The translations under genes and the position numbers were made by a program. A DNA stretch of 64,000 nt from Homarus americanus (taxonomy: Eukaryota > Arthropoda > Malacostraca > Decapoda > Nephropidae): assembly GCF_018991925.1 (NCBI RefSeq), contig NW_024748870.1, positions 5,008,373-5,072,372 of the forward strand. The letters run 5' to 3'. A model generated the notes under the pieces. That model worked only from the letters and a program-made list of their open reading frames with translations. It had not been told where the DNA came from and made no database searches. Positions 13,212 through 23,960 of the stretch are shown here, piece after piece; the first letter of the stretch is position 1; each line of letters begins with the position of its first letter.

Positions 13212-13243
13212 AAGGTTAGGTTAGGATAGTCTAGTTAGGTTAG
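13212..13243 (+). repeat. Interstitial TTAGG patch
   Basis: AAGGTTAGGTTAGGATAG then TAGTTAGGTTAGT: about five TTAGG or near-TTAGG words. TTAGG is the canonical telomere repeat of most arthropods. A patch this short inside unique sequence is interstitial, not a chromosome end. Confidence 0.7.
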
Positions 13244-14245
13244 TACTGTTGTTATTTACTTATAATCTGTATTTCCTTGTTTACTTCTTTCAAACCTTTA
13301 CCAGCTTACTATATGTTCAGAAACAATTATAACTCCTATAGTTTTTTAGTATTTTTTTTAGAAGTCCAGATCTAAAAATATTGAACCACTTAAACAAAAG
13401 AAAATCATCTCAGATATTAAACACAAACAGATAAAACCATGAGCTGGTGGTAGATGGTGTGAGGTAACGTTGTATATCCATCCTGAAAAACAGTTATATA
13501 GTGTCATTCATAGAAATACATCAAAATTAGATATTATATGAATAACTTACCTATTGTCAGGTAATATTGGAAGATTCTTTTAAGTTTCAGCATTTTTCTA
13601 GTTTATCAGATTTACTTTGGATAATAAATGTAGATCTTTTTCATAGATGTATTGTACTACTCGAATAAGATTAGTTACAACTTTAGCATTAGATCATAAT
13701 TATCTACATGTCATCTCGGATCATCTTGATGTAGCAGTTATCTTGATCGAAAGTTCAGTAAAAAAATGTGTTTAAATTATTATTTAATATACTTTTGAGC
13801 GAGTAAATATCTAGGCGATTAGGTTAATATATCAATAATAGACCAATAGATAATGGAGATAGGTCTTAATATAACAAATCAGACATCCCAGTTACTATGA
13901 CAAAAGCTTAATTTAATTTAATTTCGTTTTATATAAATCTGTTGACATGAGTTTTATTTTTCTAAACAAGAAAACTAATCGGCGAATTACAGGATTTCGT
14001 GAAGTTTCCTACAGTTTTTTGTTACTCTTCTGGAAGATCTTTTTACTGATAAATAGTTGGTAATCAATCATGATATAGTTTTCGACGCTGCGTTAAAAAA
14101 AATAAAGATATTAATGATTCAATATGACTTCTTTAATTGTGAATGAAGTGACACCTTGAGGGCTACAGACGAATACATTAACATGTCATTGAATTATTAT
14201 TTATGAACAAATAAAGGTTAGCTGTTCTTGTCAGTCAACTTACCT
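13244..14245. other. Unique AT-rich DNA, no gene seen
   Basis: No recognisable coding or repeat signal. Confidence 0.45.
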
Positions 14246-14332
14246 CACTCCCTACCCCCACTCCCTACCCCCACTCCCTACCCCCACTCCCTACCCCCAC
14301 TCCCTACCCCCACTCCCTACCCTCACTCCCTA
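14246..14332 (+). repeat. 13-bp C-rich minisatellite, 6-7 copies
   Basis: CACTCCCTACCCC repeats nearly perfectly, with a single C-to-T change in the last copy. C-runs at regular spacing give i-motif potential on this strand and G-quadruplex potential on the other. Confidence 0.95.
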
Positions 14333-14339
14333 AATAATA

Positions 14340-14530
14340 GCCAGTGAGAGTGTTCAAGGAGAGTTAATTATCCCAAATTAACCACCTCCTCTATTCCTTC
14401 CTCTTAATCCCTGGATAATACCTGTAGTAATTAGGAGTCACTAGTTAATGGTTTTATGCGTGTGGAAAATTACCTCATTAATGGGTTTATTGACAATGTT
14501 AATCATCAAACTCAACATTCAACATCCCAT
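14340..14530. promoter_or_regulatory. Homeodomain-word-rich unique segment
   Basis: Within about 160 bp lie TTAATTA (14364), TAATCC (14405), TAATTA (14428), TTAATGG (14445), TTTATGCG (14452), ATTAATGG (14477) and GTTTATTG (14485). These are words typical of Antp-class, Otx/bicoid-class, posterior Hox and forkhead sites. Such words are common by chance in AT-rich DNA, so this is a candidate enhancer only. Confidence 0.2.
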
Positions 14531-14540
14531 TGTTATTGGT

Positions 14541-14880
14541 GGAGGTGATGGGGGAGAGGGAGGGATAGGAGGAGGGGGGAAGGGAGGGGTTGGGTAGGGG
14601 AGGGGGAAGATGTTGGGTAGTAGGGGGGGGAAGAGGGGGAGAGGAGGGTGTTAGGTGGTGGTGGTGAGGATGATGGATGGTGAGATGAGGGGAGGAGAGG
14701 ATGTTGGGTGGTGGGGAGGTGGTGGGGGAGGTGGGGGGAGGTAGTGGGGGGAGGTAAAGGGGGGGGAGGTAGTGGGGGGAGGTAGGGGGAGGTAGTGGGG
14801 GAGATGGGTAGGGGGAGGGGTAGGGGGATGTAAAGGGTAGGGGAGGGTAGGGTGGGGGAGGTAGGGGGGGGGGTGGTAGA
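14541..14880 (+). repeat. G-rich tract of GGGGGAGGTAGT-like words
   Basis: Very G-rich plus strand with many runs of four or more G separated by short linkers, and imperfect 10-14 bp iterations of GGGGGAGGTAGTG. A strong candidate for G-quadruplex formation. The minus-strand Pro/Ser/Leu frame of 131 codons is low complexity. Confidence 0.88.
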
Positions 14881-14989
14881 CAAGTAATTACAGTTTTTCC
14901 TCCTCAATGGTCCAAGAGGAGAAGACAATGGGGGTTTAATCCTCTTATATACTTAGTAGGAGAATTAGAAGCCACCATCTGTTGGTAAG

Positions 14990-15410
14990 TGATTCATATA
15001 CTGAAATATATAACTACGATTAATTAGATATATGAATAGGTAAATAAATATGATTAAGTATATAAAAAATGAATAAGAAATTAGAAAGTATTAACTAAAT
15101 GGCGATATTTTAGTGAAAATTAAAGAAAATGAAAGAAATACATAATTGATACTGTACAAGGGAATAAAAATAAATAAATAAATATATAAATAAATTAATG
15201 ATAATGAATAAATGCATAAAGTGAATAAATAATTATAATTACATCAGAAACAAAAACCTAAGAACTAATTGAATGTTCATAACTACATAAATATGGCTAA
15301 GTAAATAAAAACCAACAAACATATTTCACTAAATAAAAATATATAAATAAAGTATAATTATGCAAACAAAAATAAACAAAAAAAACATGAAGCAAAAAAA
15401 TTTATCCAGT
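14990..15410 (+). repeat. Degenerate AAATA-rich tract
   Basis: AATAAATA words dominate, most regular at 15165-15200. A-rich on the plus strand. No unit of fixed length. Confidence 0.65.
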
Positions 15411-15793
15411 TCCCCAAAAAACCTTAAAGGTATCTCAGGTAACTTTTCAACGTTCAGTGAGAAAAGTTAAGCTGTCTCTCTCCCTCTTTGATAACTGAGG
15501 GAAGACATATCGCTCTTATCTTATTTAATGATCTAGGTGAAAATTAAGACCACACTTTATCTCTTTTTGACGATCCAAGAGATATAATTAGGTTTTGACG
15601 AGACCTGTATTGGTGACATACTGAATACTTATACCTCATTCCCTGTCTCTCTACTTCCTTCCCTGTCTCTTTGCCTCATTCCCTGTCTCACTACCCTCTC
15701 CCTCTCTTCCATCCTCTCTCTGTCTCACTACATCCTCCTTCCTTGTCTGTCTGTCTCTCTCTCTCTTTATCTTCTTGTTATTCTCTCTCATCC

Positions 15794-15794
15794 C

Positions 15795-15847
<53 letters not shown>

Positions 15848-15848
15848 C
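15794..15848 (+). repeat. (CTGT)n microsatellite
   Basis: About thirteen tetranucleotide units with one CTGT-to-TTGT change. Confidence 0.95.
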
Positions 15849-16334
15849 CGTATCCCCTCTCTCACTATGGTCCTTCCACTTTCCCTTCTCTTCTCTTTCT
15901 TTTCCTGTTTCTCTGTTTCTTCCTGTTTTCCCCTTTCCCTGCTTCTCTCCCTGTCTCCATGTTCCTCACCCTTTACTTTTGATCTTTCCTCTTTCCCTTC
16001 TCCTCATTTATCACCTGTTCGTATTTATGCAATCCCTGCTTCTCCTTCTCTTCTTGTTCCTCTCTGTCTCTCATCTTCCTTTTTTCCCTGCACCTCTTTT
16101 TACTTTTTCATATGTCTTCTATTTCCCACTTCCTATCTTTTTTTCCTTACTCCTTGTTCTCATTTCCTATTCCTATCTCTCTTTTCTTACTATTATCTCT
16201 CATTCCTTCTCTTATCTCTCTTTCCCTACTCCTCTCTTTCTCTTCCCTCCCCATCTTCAGTGAACTGTTGATGCCTTATAATCTCTTCAGCCTTTCCCGC
16301 CCGTCTTAATAAATCTCCTCTCTCCCTAGAAGAT

Positions 16335-16360
16335 CCTCTCTCTCTCTCTCTCTCTCTCTC
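16335..16360 (+). repeat. (TC)n microsatellite
   Basis: Perfect 26-bp run within the polypyrimidine region. Confidence 0.93.
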
Positions 16361-16560
16361 AACCATCCAATTGCACGATTTCTCTTCTCTTCTTCTGTCA
16401 TCAATGTCCACTATCTTTTTTGTTCTCTTCCTTAATCATCCTTGTTTACTCTCTCTCTCCTGCTTTCCTCATCCATCCATGTCTACTCTCCCTCTCCCTT
16501 TCTCACTCAACACTGTCTTAATCCATCACCTCGTTCTCACCCCTCAGATCCAATAATGAC

Positions 16561-17170
16561 CCTCAGTGCCGTCTTGGTTCATCAGTGTTATCCCCACAGG
16601 CTCCTCGCATCCCTCACGGCCGTCCAACATCTCCTGGTCCCCTCCCTTCCTAACGACCTCACTTGGCGTCTTAATCCGTCAAATGCCGCGGCGGAAAGGA
16701 CAGCTTCTGGAATTGGATTTCCTCAAAGATTCGAACATGATGAGAGAAATTATCTTACTATTATATATACGATAAAGTTATTAATCTTATATTATGTCAA
16801 AATTGCATTAATACTTTACCGTAACTAGAGATGTTGCGATTTCCTTAACTATAAAACAAGGGTATAATGTTTTGTTACGAGCGAATCCTTTAGACACGAA
16901 GTGGGGTGGGGGGGAGGAGGGGTTTGGGGTGCCTAAGATGGGATTTAACTCCGGGAAGGACCACTTAATCAGCCAATCTGTATGCGTGGTGAGCCCGTCT
17001 CTTGTGTCACTCGGAGATAGTCGCCTTCAGCCTCTGCCCAAACAGATCGTTATTAATCTATTTAAACTCCGATTTCTCATAATCCGACCGAGACTAAAGC
17101 CGACCACTACATTACCAAGACGGACGGCCAGTCCTTATGGTGATGGACACCCAGGGGACTTAATGAAGAG
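16561..17170. other. Unique DNA, locally CpG-containing
   Basis: Normal-complexity sequence between a pyrimidine and a purine block. The part from about 16935 to 17165 has more CpG than the surroundings (CGGAGATAGTCGCC, CCGACCGAGAC, GACGGACGGCC). No exon could be recognised in either strand. Confidence 0.35.
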
Positions 17171-17620
17171 TGGTGGTGGTGAAGGAGGGAGAGAGAGGGA
17201 GGAGGAACAGAGGGTGAAGGAAGGAGAGGGAGAGGGAGTGAGGGTGAAGGAAGGAAAAGGGAAGGAAGAGGGGGTGAGGGTGAGGGAGGAGGAACAAGGG
17301 GTGAAGGAGGAGGAATATTAGGGATGAAGGAAAACTGAAGGGAGAGGAGGTGAGGGGGAGTGACCAGAGGGTGTGTAGGAGGAGGGAGAAGGAAAGGGGA
17401 TATTGAGAATAGGTGTAGTTAGTGGTGTTGGAGGGGAAGAGGAGGGTTGTGAAGGAAGTATGAAGTGAGTAGTGGTGGGGGAAGAAAGGGGGACATAGAG
17501 AAGGAGATAGATAATTGGAGTAGAGGAGTTGATGGGGGAGGGAGTGAAAGATGAGAGGGAAGATGATGGAAGGTGGGGGGATGGAGGGGGGAGGTTAGGA
17601 GGGATTGGAGATTAATGTTA
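17171..17620 (+). repeat. Polypurine region of GAGGGTGAGGGA-like words
   Basis: G+A dominate with loose iterations of GGTGAAGGAGGGAGAGG and GTGAGGGTGAAGGAAGG. Potential for triplex DNA. Confidence 0.82.
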
Positions 17621-17640
17621 GTTAGGAGTGTGTTTAGGTG

Positions 17641-17990
17641 ATGCAGGTGGATGGTGGTACTAATATAAATAATGGTGGTAATTATGGTAGTATTACTGGT
17701 GATGATTATGATGGTGGTAGTTATGGTGTTGATAATTATGGGAGTGGATATACTTGGAATTGATAGTGTTGATGGTTGATGGTGGTGGTAGTAGTAGTAG
17801 TGGTGGTGTTAGTGGTTGTGGTGATGGTTGGCGTTAATGGTGGTAATGGAGGGTGTAAGAAATAATGGTATTGTTGTTGATGTTGTGACAATGGTGTTGT
17901 TTTTTTTATTGTAGTGGTGGTGTTGGATGGTTTTGGTGGTGGTGGTTGTGATGGTTAGTGTTGGTAATGGTAATAAATGTTGCAGACGGA
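17641..17990 (+). repeat. Imperfect GGT/GAT/GTT trinucleotide tract
   Basis: Interspersed GGT, GAT, AAT and GTT triplets, purest at 17785-17805. Its first 123 bases form a 40-codon ATG-to-stop frame (17641-17763) that reads as a Gly/Tyr/Asn/Asp-rich peptide. This probably follows from the triplet composition, since no signal peptide or gene context is visible. Confidence 0.75.
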
Positions 17991-18202
17991 GTTAATAAAA
18001 AAATAAATGAACTGGTAGTAGAAGTTACAGCCATTGACAATAAAATAAAACGTATATAAAGTCATATGATAAGAATACTTTTAGAAATCATGAGAAGAAA
18101 ATCAGTGAGCGTGAAATTGTTTGTATTGCTGACAACTAACTTTTTTCATTAGTTTATCTAGGACGAGGATACACTCAGATGACATAAAATATTTACTCAT
18201 TC

Positions 18203-18239
18203 TATATATATATGTGTGTGTGTGATTGTGTGTGTGTGT

Positions 18240-18298
<59 letters not shown>

Positions 18299-18309
18299 TG
18301 TGTGTGTGT
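18203..18309 (+). repeat. Compound (TA)n(TG)n microsatellite
   Basis: A short TA run leads into about 97 bp of TG with GATTG and GAGTG interruptions. Confidence 0.95.
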
Positions 18310-19924
18310 AAATTTTGCCTAGTGATGGACGTATAGTATGAACAGTCGACACTCAAGGGAAATTACACTGTTAATTTTTCCCAGTGCATCGTAAACCATA
18401 ATAAATAGACTTTTTCTTTTTGGGGGGGATGAGTAAAATGAAAAAGAAAATTAAATTATGAATTACCTTCAGTCACAAGTTACAGGCGTAAATCTCCAGT
18501 TTGTCATTAGCACACATGATTTCACCAAGAATAGTTTCACTGGTATCTATGACTTGTTTCGTTCTCTGTCTATAAGGGAACCGTAATATCACCCATATGC
18601 ACATCTACAGCTTAATCTAACGTCTCTACTGGGCCTCAATCAATGGCTCTCCACACCTGTCTATAGAATTTCAACCACTAACTTCTATAGGTATTTGTGG
18701 TGCTTATTGTATTCTATAGTTGCTCTGTTACTCATCGTATTCTTACCTCCTTTATAGAGCTTTAGTCAACTGGTACCTCTAGCTATTGTTCTACTCTATA
18801 CAAGCTCTTGAATGTCAACAGGAACTTTATCACGTTCTCTACAGTTTTAACCTTCTTACTCCTTCTCTGGTAACTCCGTCTCACACGTTTTGTAAATCTG
18901 TAAATGTTGTGGTGTGTTTTACCCTCTAATCGAACACCTTGAGGTTGGTTATTCGTGACATCGAACTGATCTATGTTGTAAGTTCTTATAAGAAAATTGT
19001 GTGATACCTCCTTTCTCTCCTTTAGACGATTTCTGTTGTGTCATTCTTTCCCCGGAGTTTTCCAATTTTTAATGTTTACTACTTCTTTTATTCATTCAAT
19101 TTAACCAGACCATGTTTAACACTCCTACGCCTCCTCTCTTATCTTTTTTCTTATCTTCATTTTTACTCATTCTCTTTATTTTTCTTTCAACTATTTCCTT
19201 CGCACGTTAAAAATCCTCAATAAAATATCTTCCTTATTCTCCTTTGTTTCACTGTAATTACATCAGATCAAAATAAGGCAATCACTTCAGGGGTAACTTA
19301 ACAAGGATACAAATAATGACTCCTTAATTATATTGTTTTCTAAATTATTGATCATAATTTTACAAGTATTTTAGAGTTGTCCATCTCCTCGTAAAGTAAC
19401 ACAGCCATAGAGAACTCATCCTCCACTACACCTTTGCCTTTAACCTAGGAATCCATGTAATGATAATCCTTTAAACCCACCCAATTAAAATTCACATCCA
19501 TCAGGAAATTTTTTCAAACTTCTTTAGCATACTACAACCTTACCAGCCGTGAAATGCGCCTACTATCATATCAAACAGAAGTTCCTGCTTTGACTACACA
19601 GGTTTTTCTATTCTGCAAAAGAGCAATATTTTTCCAGGTGTACACTTATTCAAAACTCCTATTGTACTCGCCAAATTAATTTTTGTATTTCATCGAGTTC
19701 TTCCTCTTCTGAAAAGCAATTCAACAAACTCAATCAATATCAAATAACTGCTATCTTTCATACCTTATCCCTTTAATGCTTACTAACCTAAACATTGATC
19801 CAGTCGCCACCAGCCTCAGATGTAGTACCTGTAGTGTTCAGACCGCACCTTAATGTCTCCTGTATGTTCCTCCTGACTCATACAAACCACAGCACACCAT
19901 TTCTCAACCTAGACCTTAACAGAA
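18310..19924. other. Unique DNA with scattered TCTATAG words
   Basis: No gene recognised. Between about 18560 and 18860 the word TCTATAG or TCTACAG recurs every 25-45 bp (eight or nine times), perhaps a very old minisatellite. The rest is AT-rich and featureless. Confidence 0.4.
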
Positions 19925-20250
19925 CCTCCTCACTACACCTTCACCTATTCCACAACCTCACCACACCTTCCCCTCTTCACAACCTCACCACACACCTCTC
20001 CACAACCTCACCACACCTTTACCTCACCACAACCTCACCACACCTTCACCTCTCCACAACCTCACCACACCTTCCCCTCATCATAACCTCAGCACACCTT
20101 CCCCTCATCATAACCTCACCACACCTTCCCCTCATCATAACTTCACCACACCATCACCTCTCCACAACCTCACCACACCTTCCCCTCATCATAACCTCAC
20201 CACACCTTCCCCTCATCATAACCTCAGCACACCATCACCTCTCCAACCCT
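19925..20250 (+). repeat. 27-bp minisatellite, about 12 copies
   Basis: The best units read CCTCACCACACCTTCCCCTC plus ATCATAA. A second type has CACCTCTCCACAA as its tail. The 27-bp period keeps the frame, so the plus strand reads as a nine-residue repeat (SPHLPLIIT) inside a 178-codon frame. Third-position changes are not favoured and the flanks do not look coding, so I treat the frame as an artefact. Confidence 0.92.
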
Positions 20251-20496
20251 CAGCATAAAAGACATACAACTCTAATATGTAGCGTGATGGGTCAATATAA
20301 CCCGCGGTCTTCGGCCTGTGCTTGCAACTGACACCCGGCACAAGCAGTACATCAATGTTGCATGAGTAACCTGACGTCTGATGAGCACTTGTACCTCCCT
20401 CCTTCCGCTTCCAAAAGATTTTTTCTTTTTTTAGGAAGTGTCGAGGGACCGCTGGCGTGGCGGTCAGGATGCTGCAATTACTGGTGATGGTGATGG
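20251..20496. other. Short unique stretch
   Basis: Normal-complexity sequence between two arrays, with no recognisable feature. Confidence 0.4.
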
Positions 20497-20905
20497 GTGT
20501 TGGTGGAGGAGAGGGTGTGGTGGAGGAGAAGGTGTGGTGGAGGAGAAGAGGGTGTGGTGGAGGAGAGGATTTGATGGAGGAGGGGTGTGGTGGAAGATGG
20601 GGTGTGGTGGAGGAGAGGGTGTGGTGGAGGAAAGGGTTTGGTGGAGGAGGTGTGGAAGATGGGGTGTGTGGTAGAGGAGAGGATGTGGTGGAGGAGAGAG
20701 TGTGGTGAAGGAGAGGATGTGGTGGAGGAGAGGATGTGGTGGAGGAGAGGGTGTGGCAGAAAAGAAGGTGTGGTAGAGGAGGAGGAGGGAGTTTGGTGAT
20801 GAAGGAGAGGATATGGTGTGGAATAGTGTGTGATGGAGAAGGGGATGCCGTGTAGGAGATGGAGGAGGAGGTGTGGTGGAGGTAGATGGAGGAGGGATAG
20901 GAATT
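20497..20905 (+). repeat. GGTGTGGTGGAGGAGA minisatellite
   Basis: Units of about 15-18 bp built from GTGTGGTGGAGGAGAG repeat more than fifteen times with small length changes (GGAGAAG, GGAAAG, GGAGG). Frames on both strands are Gly/Trp/Glu or Pro/Ser/His repeats and are not genes. Confidence 0.9.
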
Positions 20906-21087
20906 TGATGGAGGACTGGGAGGTGTTGCATAGGTGTAGGAGGTGAGGCAGCAGTATTAGTGGTTGTTTATTTGTAGGTGTAGGTAAAGTAAGGATTTAA
21001 ATGAATAAGAAAAACATATATTAACAAATATAAATAAGATCGAGAAATTGATTAACACATAATAACAACTAAGGAAGACACAACAAC

Positions 21088-21143
<56 letters not shown>
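21088..21143 (+). repeat. (AAT)n microsatellite
   Basis: About eighteen perfect AAT units after a short CAA lead-in. Confidence 0.97.
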
Positions 21144-21145
<2 letters not shown>

Positions 21146-21289
21146 CATCGCACTAAAGTGACTAAGAAAATCCGGGAGTAAGTAAAGGTGATGCTGATGG
21201 TGTAATGACATAAGTGAAAGAGGTGGTAATGAGAGAAATGAAAGATTGAGGTGAGAGCAGAGTAAATATTTGTCGGGAGTAGCAAGTGG

Positions 21290-21402
21290 AGGGGAAGAGA
21301 AATTACACCTCTCGCAAAAGGATGCAGAACGCAACCATGTTAAAGTGAAGGAAAATGAGGGAAAGGGAGAGAAAGAGAGATTGAGAGAGAGAGAGAGAGA
21401 CA

Positions 21403-21446
<44 letters not shown>

Positions 21447-21713
21447 AGAGAAAGAAAGAGAAGAAAAAGGGAGGGAGATGAGCGGAGGAGGAGAGGAGGA
21501 GCAGGAGGAGGGAGGAGGAGGAGGTGGTGGGAGGATATAGATAGAGAACGAGAATGTGGGGTGGAGGGGTGGGGGTGGGCATGGGAGGAGGAGAGAGGAA
21601 AGGGGGAAGGGAGGATGGGGAACGCGGTAGGAAGATGAGGAAGAGGAGATAGAAAGAAAAATGAGGGGAGTATTTGTATGTGTATGGGGATAAAAGAAGG
21701 AGAAGGAGAAGGA

Positions 21714-21718
<5 letters not shown>
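21290..21718 (+). repeat. Polypurine tract with (GA)n and (AAAG)n
   Basis: G+A tract containing GA at 21383-21400 and AAAG at 21402-21446, then GGAGGAGGAG and GGAAGG words. Mirror-symmetric purine sequence of this kind can form intramolecular triplex. Frames on both strands are low complexity. Confidence 0.88.
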
Positions 21719-21803
<85 letters not shown>

Positions 21804-21808
21804 ACACA

Positions 21809-21842
<34 letters not shown>
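21719..21842 (+). repeat. Long interrupted (CA)n microsatellite
   Basis: About 124 bp of CA with two CCC and one AATA interruption. It abuts the polypurine tract directly, so some 550 bp are almost free of normal-complexity sequence. Confidence 0.97.
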
Positions 21843-21846
<4 letters not shown>

Positions 21847-21981
21847 TAGTCCACACGCTACCTCAAAATAAAGAAGATATATAACAAGGAAAATAATCTG
21901 CATCGAGAGAGCATTATAAGTAACTAGCCTTAAGATGACCCTCCGATTCATCTTCATATGCGGATGGATGCTTCTGGCTCT

Positions 21982-21998
21982 AGAGAGAGAGAGAGAGA
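21982..21998 (+). repeat. Short (AG)n run
   Basis: Eight AG units. Confidence 0.9.
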
Positions 21999-21999
21999 A

Positions 22000-22170
22000 A
22001 TTCTAATCAGAGGCGCGCGAGGCGTTATTGCAGGGCCGTGAGAGGTACGGCCTCAGGAACACGCACATGTGCATACCATAAATGCATTGATTTATGCGCG
22101 AGAGTCTGCGTATCCCTGGCAACGGGGGCCAGCACTCATCTCATGGTCGCTCGCAAGTGGACCAACACAC
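22000..22170. promoter_or_regulatory. CpG-containing unique island with RFX-like half-site
   Basis: GAGGCGCGCGAGGCG at 22011 and frequent CpG make this unlike its AT-rich or purine-rich neighbours. CACATGTGCAT (E-box) lies at about 22063. GTATCCCTGGCAAC at 22110-22123 matches the RFX X-box palindrome GTTGCCATGGCAAC at 11 of 14 positions, with one perfect half-site. It is a candidate regulatory or promoter element; no exon is recognised beside it. Confidence 0.2.
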
Positions 22171-22184
22171 TCTTATTTTACCCA

Positions 22185-22240
22185 TGGGGGGAGAGGGGGG
22201 GGTGTAATGGGGAGGGCAGGGAGGGAAGGATGGGAGTAGG

Positions 22241-22271
<31 letters not shown>

Positions 22272-23080
22272 TTTGCTTGCTTGTTTTGTGAATTGTTGTG
22301 TATCAATGGAGTAATATTGGGGGAGGTGAGTATAGTGGTGCTTGCTTGCTTGCAGGCTTGCTTGCATAGATGAGAATATGCGGTGAGAAGGGTAAAAGAG
22401 AGAGGGAGAATCGGTGGCGAAGAGAGGGGGGGGGCTGTAATTGCTTGCTTTCGTATATTTCTACGGGAGAAAGGAAGAAGAGGCGGAGGAGGAGAAGAGA
22501 AAGCAATACATCCTTGATTTAGGATTGTGCAAAAGAAAGAAAAAAGAAAAGGCAGAAAAAATAATCCTTGTGTTTTTGAAGGAATATAGAAGGGAGAAAG
22601 CTTGTTTACTGTTGGCGTCGTCCATACGCAGACGGATATAATATTGATTGAGAGATAATATAAAGTGTAAGATAGCAAACAGACCTTGAGTTTACTTGCA
22701 GGAAGAGCAAACATATGAGCCCTCTTGCTTGTATACCTTACCTCTATGGGCTGAAAATGGAAGAGCAACAGCGCTTGCTTGCATGTGTGAGGGGAGGCAT
22801 AAGGGAGAGAGGGAGGGAGGGAAGGAGGGAGGGAGGGGGTGCTTGCGTTTTTGCATCCATGATTGAGGCGGAAACCGGGCCGGCTGGGAATGGGGGAGGG
22901 GGGAGGTGTGGTGTAGGGAGGAGTGGGGGAGGCAGGCAGGCTGGAGAGGGGTGATGGGGGGGAGGACATTCGCTTGCAACGGTTGCATTTTTGGGGGGAT
23001 CGCTTGAAGGGAAAGGTGGAGATGGGGGAAAGGAGGGGGATGGGGTGGGAGGGACCTGATGATGCTTGCTACATGGCGCT
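22185..23080 (+). repeat. G-rich region with dispersed CTTGC clusters
   Basis: G/A-rich sequence in which runs or single copies of GCTTGCTTGC recur: six tandem units at 22241-22270, then 22271-22285, 22340-22368, 22441, 22726, 22770, 22840, 22971, 22999 and 23063. Between them lie GGGAGGGAGGG words. The dispersed distribution, rather than one block, is the unusual point. Confidence 0.75.
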
Positions 23081-23099
23081 GAAATCGTGGGGTAGATGT

Positions 23100-23748
23100 T
23101 TACCTATAAAGGGGAAGGGAAGGCTATCCGGGAATGAAAGACTTACCCATGTATTGAGAGACGACTAGGAGAGTAAAGTTGACTGTGGGAGAAGGTTACT
23201 CATAGCTAGGGGCTTACTCATATGGGAGGACTACACATAACAAGAAGCTTACCTATGGGTAGGCAGGTTCCTAGATACTCCTGGGAGATGACGTAACCTA
23301 CTCTAAACCTAATATTTGGAATAAAATAACTCTCCCATGAGGTAGGCAAAATTACAATAGGTAAGAAGGTTACCCTATAAGTAGAGAGGAGGTTACTCCA
23401 ACCCATGACAAGTCAGGTGCCTAATTTGTAAGGAAAATGTGCATGGGGAGGTTTACCCATATGGAAGGAAAGACACTTGGCAGACAGAGTAATTAACGAA
23501 GAAGGGATGGTATTCATGGGGAGCAATACTTTGGTATATAGACCTTACCCATAGGTAAAGGTATTGCTCCAAAGAATAATGGCACATCAGTCATTTTAGT
23601 GGAGCTTACCCATAAGAGACAATGGGCCTTAATGAAATGTACTTGAGGTATAAGAAAGTGCTTTACCCATAGATGTGGGGAAGTTATTTACCCTCAGCCA
23701 TGATAAAGTACTTTACCTACAGGTATGGCGAAATGCTTTACCTATAGG
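23100..23748 (+). repeat. Dispersed TTACCCATAGG words, decayed tandem repeat
   Basis: TTACYYATA or close variants start at 23100, 23143, 23196, 23214, 23249, 23370, 23453, 23545, 23606, 23663, 23688, 23713 and 23738. The last four are exactly 25 bp apart. The copy at 23545 extends to the palindrome TTACCCATAGGTAA. The connecting sequence is otherwise unique. Confidence 0.7.
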
Positions 23749-23769
23749 GAAGAGTGAAGGGAAGAGCAG

Positions 23770-23960
23770 GCAACAACATGGTTTTACAGAATAGGGGAGC
23801 ATCGTGCCATAACATCCATCCATGGGAAGGAGGGAATGGGAAGGAGGAGGGGAGGAGGTGGGAGGATAGGATCGGTGAGGGAAGGGGGAGGGTAGGGGAG
23901 AAGGGGGTAGTCGGTTCGGTGGGAGGAGGGGGAGGAGAGGGGCGTTCCCCATGGGAAAGA
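23770..23960 (+). repeat. GGGA-rich tract
   Basis: Dense GGGAAGGAGG and GGGGGAGGGTAGGGG words with many G runs; G-quadruplex-prone. Confidence 0.8.

Larger units (their letters stand above)
15640..16560 (+). repeat. Polypyrimidine region
   Basis: About 900 bp with strong T+C bias on the plus strand, starting from CTCATTCCCTGTCTC words. Overlapping frames of 103-162 codons here are Ser/Leu/Phe/Pro low-complexity and are not called as genes. Confidence 0.82.

Noticed and set aside
18560..18860. TCTATAG words as a regulatory cluster
   Set aside because: Spacing is irregular and the word is simple. Old tandem-repeat decay or chance in AT-rich DNA is more likely.
19795..20331. 178-codon frame with a nine-residue repeat
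   Set aside because: The 27-bp minisatellite explains the open frame. No signal peptide, no conserved flank.
20957..21856. 299-codon minus-strand frame, the longest in the window
   Set aside because: It consists of Cys/Val from (CA)n, Leu/Ser/Phe from polypurine, and poly-Tyr from (AAT)n. Only about 60 residues come from normal sequence and match nothing known.
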